Positions 5,752 to 7,191 of a stretch of 7,191 nt of DNA are shown here, piece by piece. Where the stretch lies: contig ASPA01000008.1 of NCBI GenBank assembly GCA_000405605.1, forward strand, positions 1 through 7,191. The letters are read 5' to 3'. The stretch's first letter is position 1, and each line of letters starts with the position of its first letter. This DNA comes from Atribacteria bacterium SCGC AAA255-G05. GTDB taxonomy: Bacteria > Atribacterota > Phoenicimicrobiia > Phoenicimicrobiales > Phoenicimicrobiaceae. The position numbers and the translations under genes were made by a program. The notes under the pieces were generated by a model that ran no database searches, was not told where the DNA came from, and saw only the letters and a program-made list of their open reading frames with translations.

Positions 5752-6407
5752 CAATTAAAATAAATTCGACAAATTATATCGATATGTATTATATTGATTA
5801 TAGCTTTGAGGGTCTAATCAAAAAAATAGTAAAACAAATATCTTCCTCCGGAGGATATGACCACAATCTTTATCAGATAGTTCTTTTAGATAAAGAAAAT
5901 ATTCTTTATCCTCCGGTAGAAAAACTACCGGAAGAAAACGAAGAGATTATCTCTGGGATAGCAGAAGAATTTCCTTATTCCAATCAGGATAATCTCAATA
6001 AAATAGTTCCTGATAATAAAAAATCTCTAAAGACAGAAAGGATAAAAGAAGAATTGGAAAAATTAAATATGGATAAAAAATCGATTTATAAAACAATCTT
6101 AAATTATTCCTTGGAGGATATTGAGGAAAAAATTGACCTTCTCCGGATAAAGAAGAATGTAGTAAATCCAGCTGGTTGGATGATTGCGGCCTTAAAAGCT
6201 AATTATCTTAATCCTGAATCATCTAAAGAAGAAAATGATGAGGGAGAAAAAATAATGGAAACAGAAGAAGTGGAGTCGGAAAGTAAAATAGTAAAACTAA
6301 ATAAATTAGCTCTTAAAAAGAAAGAAAAAGAAGAAAAGGACAGATTATACATGGACGAAGATCTAAAATGGATCAAACAGAATCTAGTTCAGAGATTTGA
6401 AATGTAA
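5748..6407 (+). CDS. Uncharacterised protein with replication-initiator-like C-terminal region; possibly 5'-truncated
   Basis: The frame encodes up to 219 residues, very rich in Glu and Lys and without membrane segments or a signal peptide. The part I can place is at about 112-153, where SIYKTILNYSLEDIEEKIDL leads into NVVNPAGWMIAALK. A helical run ending in a (K)NPAGWxIxALxxNY motif is typical of the C-terminal part of plasmid/phage-type replication initiators and related helix-turn-helix proteins. A low-complexity acidic/basic linker (~158-198) follows. The expected N-terminal winged-helix domain is absent. Neither possible start, TTG at 5748 (inside the target duplication) nor ATG at 5784, has a ribosome binding site, so this may be a decaying 5'-truncated gene. 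Because the insertion sequence beside it has an intact target duplication, any truncation predates that insertion. It is divergent from the GntR regulator. The function call is tentative. Confidence 0.5.
   Translation: MSIKINSTNYIDMYYIDYSFEGLIKKIVKQISSSGGYDHNLYQIVLLDKENILYPPVEKLPEENEEIISGIAEEFPYSNQDNLNKIVPDNKKSLKTERIKEELEKLNMDKKSIYKTILNYSLEDIEEKIDLLRIKKNVVNPAGWMIAALKANYLNPESSKEENDEGEKIMETEEVESESKIVKLNKLALKKKEKEEKDRLYMDEDLKWIKQNLVQRFEM
5844..5855. repeat. 12-bp perfect palindrome inside the reading frame
   Basis: TCCTCCGGAGGA is a perfect palindrome and locally GC-rich in AT-rich surroundings. The half TCCTCCGG recurs at 5909-5916, in the next cluster of inverted repeats. Confidence 0.6.
5889..5910. 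repeat. Inverted repeat, 9-bp stem and 4-base loop
   Basis: GATAAAGAA and TTCTTTATC pair perfectly around AATA. One base separates it from the next inverted repeat. It lies inside the protein-coding frame, so a terminator role is unlikely. Confidence 0.6.
5912..5932. repeat. Inverted repeat, 8-bp GC-rich stem and 5-base loop
   Basis: TCCGGTAG and CTACCGGA pair perfectly around AAAAA. With the neighbouring hairpin and the palindrome at 5844 it makes three perfect inverted repeats within 89 bases of coding sequence. Confidence 0.6.
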
Positions 6408-6420
6408 TATATATATATCA

Positions 6421-6439
6421 GGGAACGGTTCTTTGTCAC
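6421..6439 (+). repeat. Possible relic of an IS200-like/REP-type repeat end
   Basis: GGGAACGGTTCTTTGTCAC stands out from the AT-rich gap and resembles the GGGACGGTTC...TGTCAC type sequences that often flank IS200-like (Y1 transposase) genes in anaerobic bacteria. There is only one copy in the window and no transposase beside it. This is a memory-based resemblance and only suggestive. Confidence 0.25.
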
Positions 6440-6541
6440 ACTTCAAGAATATATATTTATTTTATTGAATCTCCACCAGCAGTTAAATGAATTATTCTTT
6501 TTCAATTCTTCTACATCTTAATACTGATACGATAAAGATTT

Positions 6542-6569
6542 AAAAAATCCTTCTTTTTTGTAAAGAAAA
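6542..6569 (-). terminator. Weak candidate terminator of the MFS gene
   Basis: On the minus strand TTTTCTTT can pair with AAAGAAGG (two G-U pairs) around a five-base loop and is followed by ATTTTTT. It starts 57 bases after the stop of the transporter gene. The stem is almost all A-T, so stability is doubtful. Confidence 0.28.
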
Positions 6570-6625
6570 TAGAAACAACAAATATAATTCCCTAATCCTA
6601 AATACATTATTTTATTCCCGTTCGT

Positions 6626-7191
6626 TTAATTTGTAAGTTTATTGATACGTTCCATTTTTTCGATATTTAAAATCAAACACATAATTACTCCAATTATGCA
6701 TACCAGGCTCCCCAGCAAAAAAGTTGCTCGTGGTCCAAAAATATTCCAGACAAATCCCCCAGAAAATGCTCCAGCCATAATTCCTGTATTTTCGCATATA
6801 CCTCCGTATAACCCCATTACTGATCCCTGGCGTTCAGAAGTTACGGAATCCGACAGTAGGGCCAATGCCGCGGGGCTATACGTAACTAATCCTATTTCAA
6901 ATAAAACGGCAGATACTAAAAAGCATAGGAAACTGTTAGCCACAGAGATTCCTATCATGCTAATTGCTGACGTCGTAAGAGCAATTATCATTAACATTTT
7001 TTTTCCTTTGCGGTCAGCCAACATTCCCATAGGAACTCCAAATATTAAAGTAATTATTCCTTTCACGGTAAAAAGAACACCAACGGAAGCAATACTAAAG
7101 CCCGCAACCTGAGTAATGAGAAGCGGTAGAAAAGATATAAATAATCCTAATCCAAAATGTTCACAGCTAGTTATTGCGCATAAAGAAAACA
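6626..7191 (-). CDS. Major facilitator superfamily (MFS) transporter, C-terminal half (5' end outside window)
   Basis: The frame is open from the right edge to the TAA at 6626-6628, giving about 188 residues of an integral membrane carrier. Six hydrophobic segments can be counted. Between the second and third lies GMLADRKGKK, the MFS motif-A loop (here most likely loop 8-9). Later SERQGSVMGLYGG followed by GIMAGAFSGGFVWNIFGPRATF matches the TM10-12 region of drug/solute exporters and permeases. The chain ends in a short charged tail (NIEKMERINKLTN). The length after motif A fits the second half of a 12-segment protein, so the first half should lie beyond the window; a six-segment truncated N-half is less likely. 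The gene converges on the 5748-6407 gene. The substrate cannot be read from sequence. Although it shares the catabolic genes' orientation, it is separated from them by the insertion sequence and the intervening gene, so a transport role for the same substrate is only a guess. Confidence 0.87.
   Translation of the reverse strand, partial: FSLCAITSCEHFGLGLFISFLPLLITQVAGFSIASVGVLFTVKGIITLIFGVPMGMLADRKGKKMLMIIALTTSAISMIGISVANSFLCFLVSAVLFEIGLVTYSPAALALLSDSVTSERQGSVMGLYGGICENTGIMAGAFSGGFVWNIFGPRATFLLGSLVCIIGVIMCLILNIEKMERINKLTN

Noticed and set aside
6404..6419. TA-dinucleotide run after the stop of the 5748-6407 gene
   Set aside because: It is a simple repeat without pairing or partner sequence to suggest a function.
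6642..7112. 156-codon plus-strand frame opposite the transporter
   Set aside because: It is a mirror of the MFS gene; its composition is that of an antisense frame over membrane segments.

Overview
The window is an AT-rich, short-intergenic bacterial segment. Its codon use, strong GGAGG-type ribosome binding sites and gene content suggest an anaerobic low-GC lineage such as a clostridial or halanaerobial Firmicute, or possibly an Atribacterota-like genome; this is inference from style and cannot be settled here. It looks like accessory DNA: two unrelated insertion sequences, one gene cut by an insertion, and one probable replication-protein fragment sit around a small catabolic gene cluster.

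Layout. Positions 1-1123 (minus strand, running off the left edge) hold an ISLre2/UPF0236-family transposase. Its upstream end breaks into an aconitase-X (AcnX, DUF521) gene whose first ~155 codons survive at 1247-1726. Upstream of that on the minus strand come a two-gene UxaA-type dehydratase (large subunit 1859-3028, SAF-domain small subunit 3025-3327, 4-base overlap) and a GntR/FCD-family regulator (3525-4178). The regulator has a good sigma-A promoter and a 16-bp perfect AT palindrome over the -10 and spacer. These four genes share one direction and look like a regulated sugar-acid or hydroxy-acid dehydration operon. The ISLre2 element has broken its distal gene.

Immediately upstream of the regulator promoter is a complete 1478-bp insertion sequence (4256-5733). 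It can be delimited exactly: 29-bp imperfect terminal inverted repeats (23 matches), an inner copy of the TTAAAAGTGAAC core at each end, and an exact 18-bp direct repeat on both sides. DDE/rve transposase and an 18-bp target duplication point to the IS1202 family, ISTde1-like subgroup. Its transposase is frameshifted at about 4884. Because the target duplication is clean, the pre-insertion sequence can be rebuilt: the regulator lay divergently, about 0.1 kb from the next gene.

To the right, 5748-6407 encodes a charged protein whose C-terminal half resembles the tail of plasmid/phage-type replication initiators; it contains a striking run of three inverted repeats. A convergent MFS transporter (6626-7191, minus strand, C-terminal half only) runs off the right edge.

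The most interesting non-gene signal is shared by both insertion sequences. Each transposase leader can fold so that the start codon and/or Shine-Dalgarno is trapped, but only in transcripts that begin outside the element's likely promoter. That resembles the known IS10-type protection against transcription from outside, here seen in two unrelated families in one locus. I found no CRISPR array, tRNA, rRNA or recognisable defence system.
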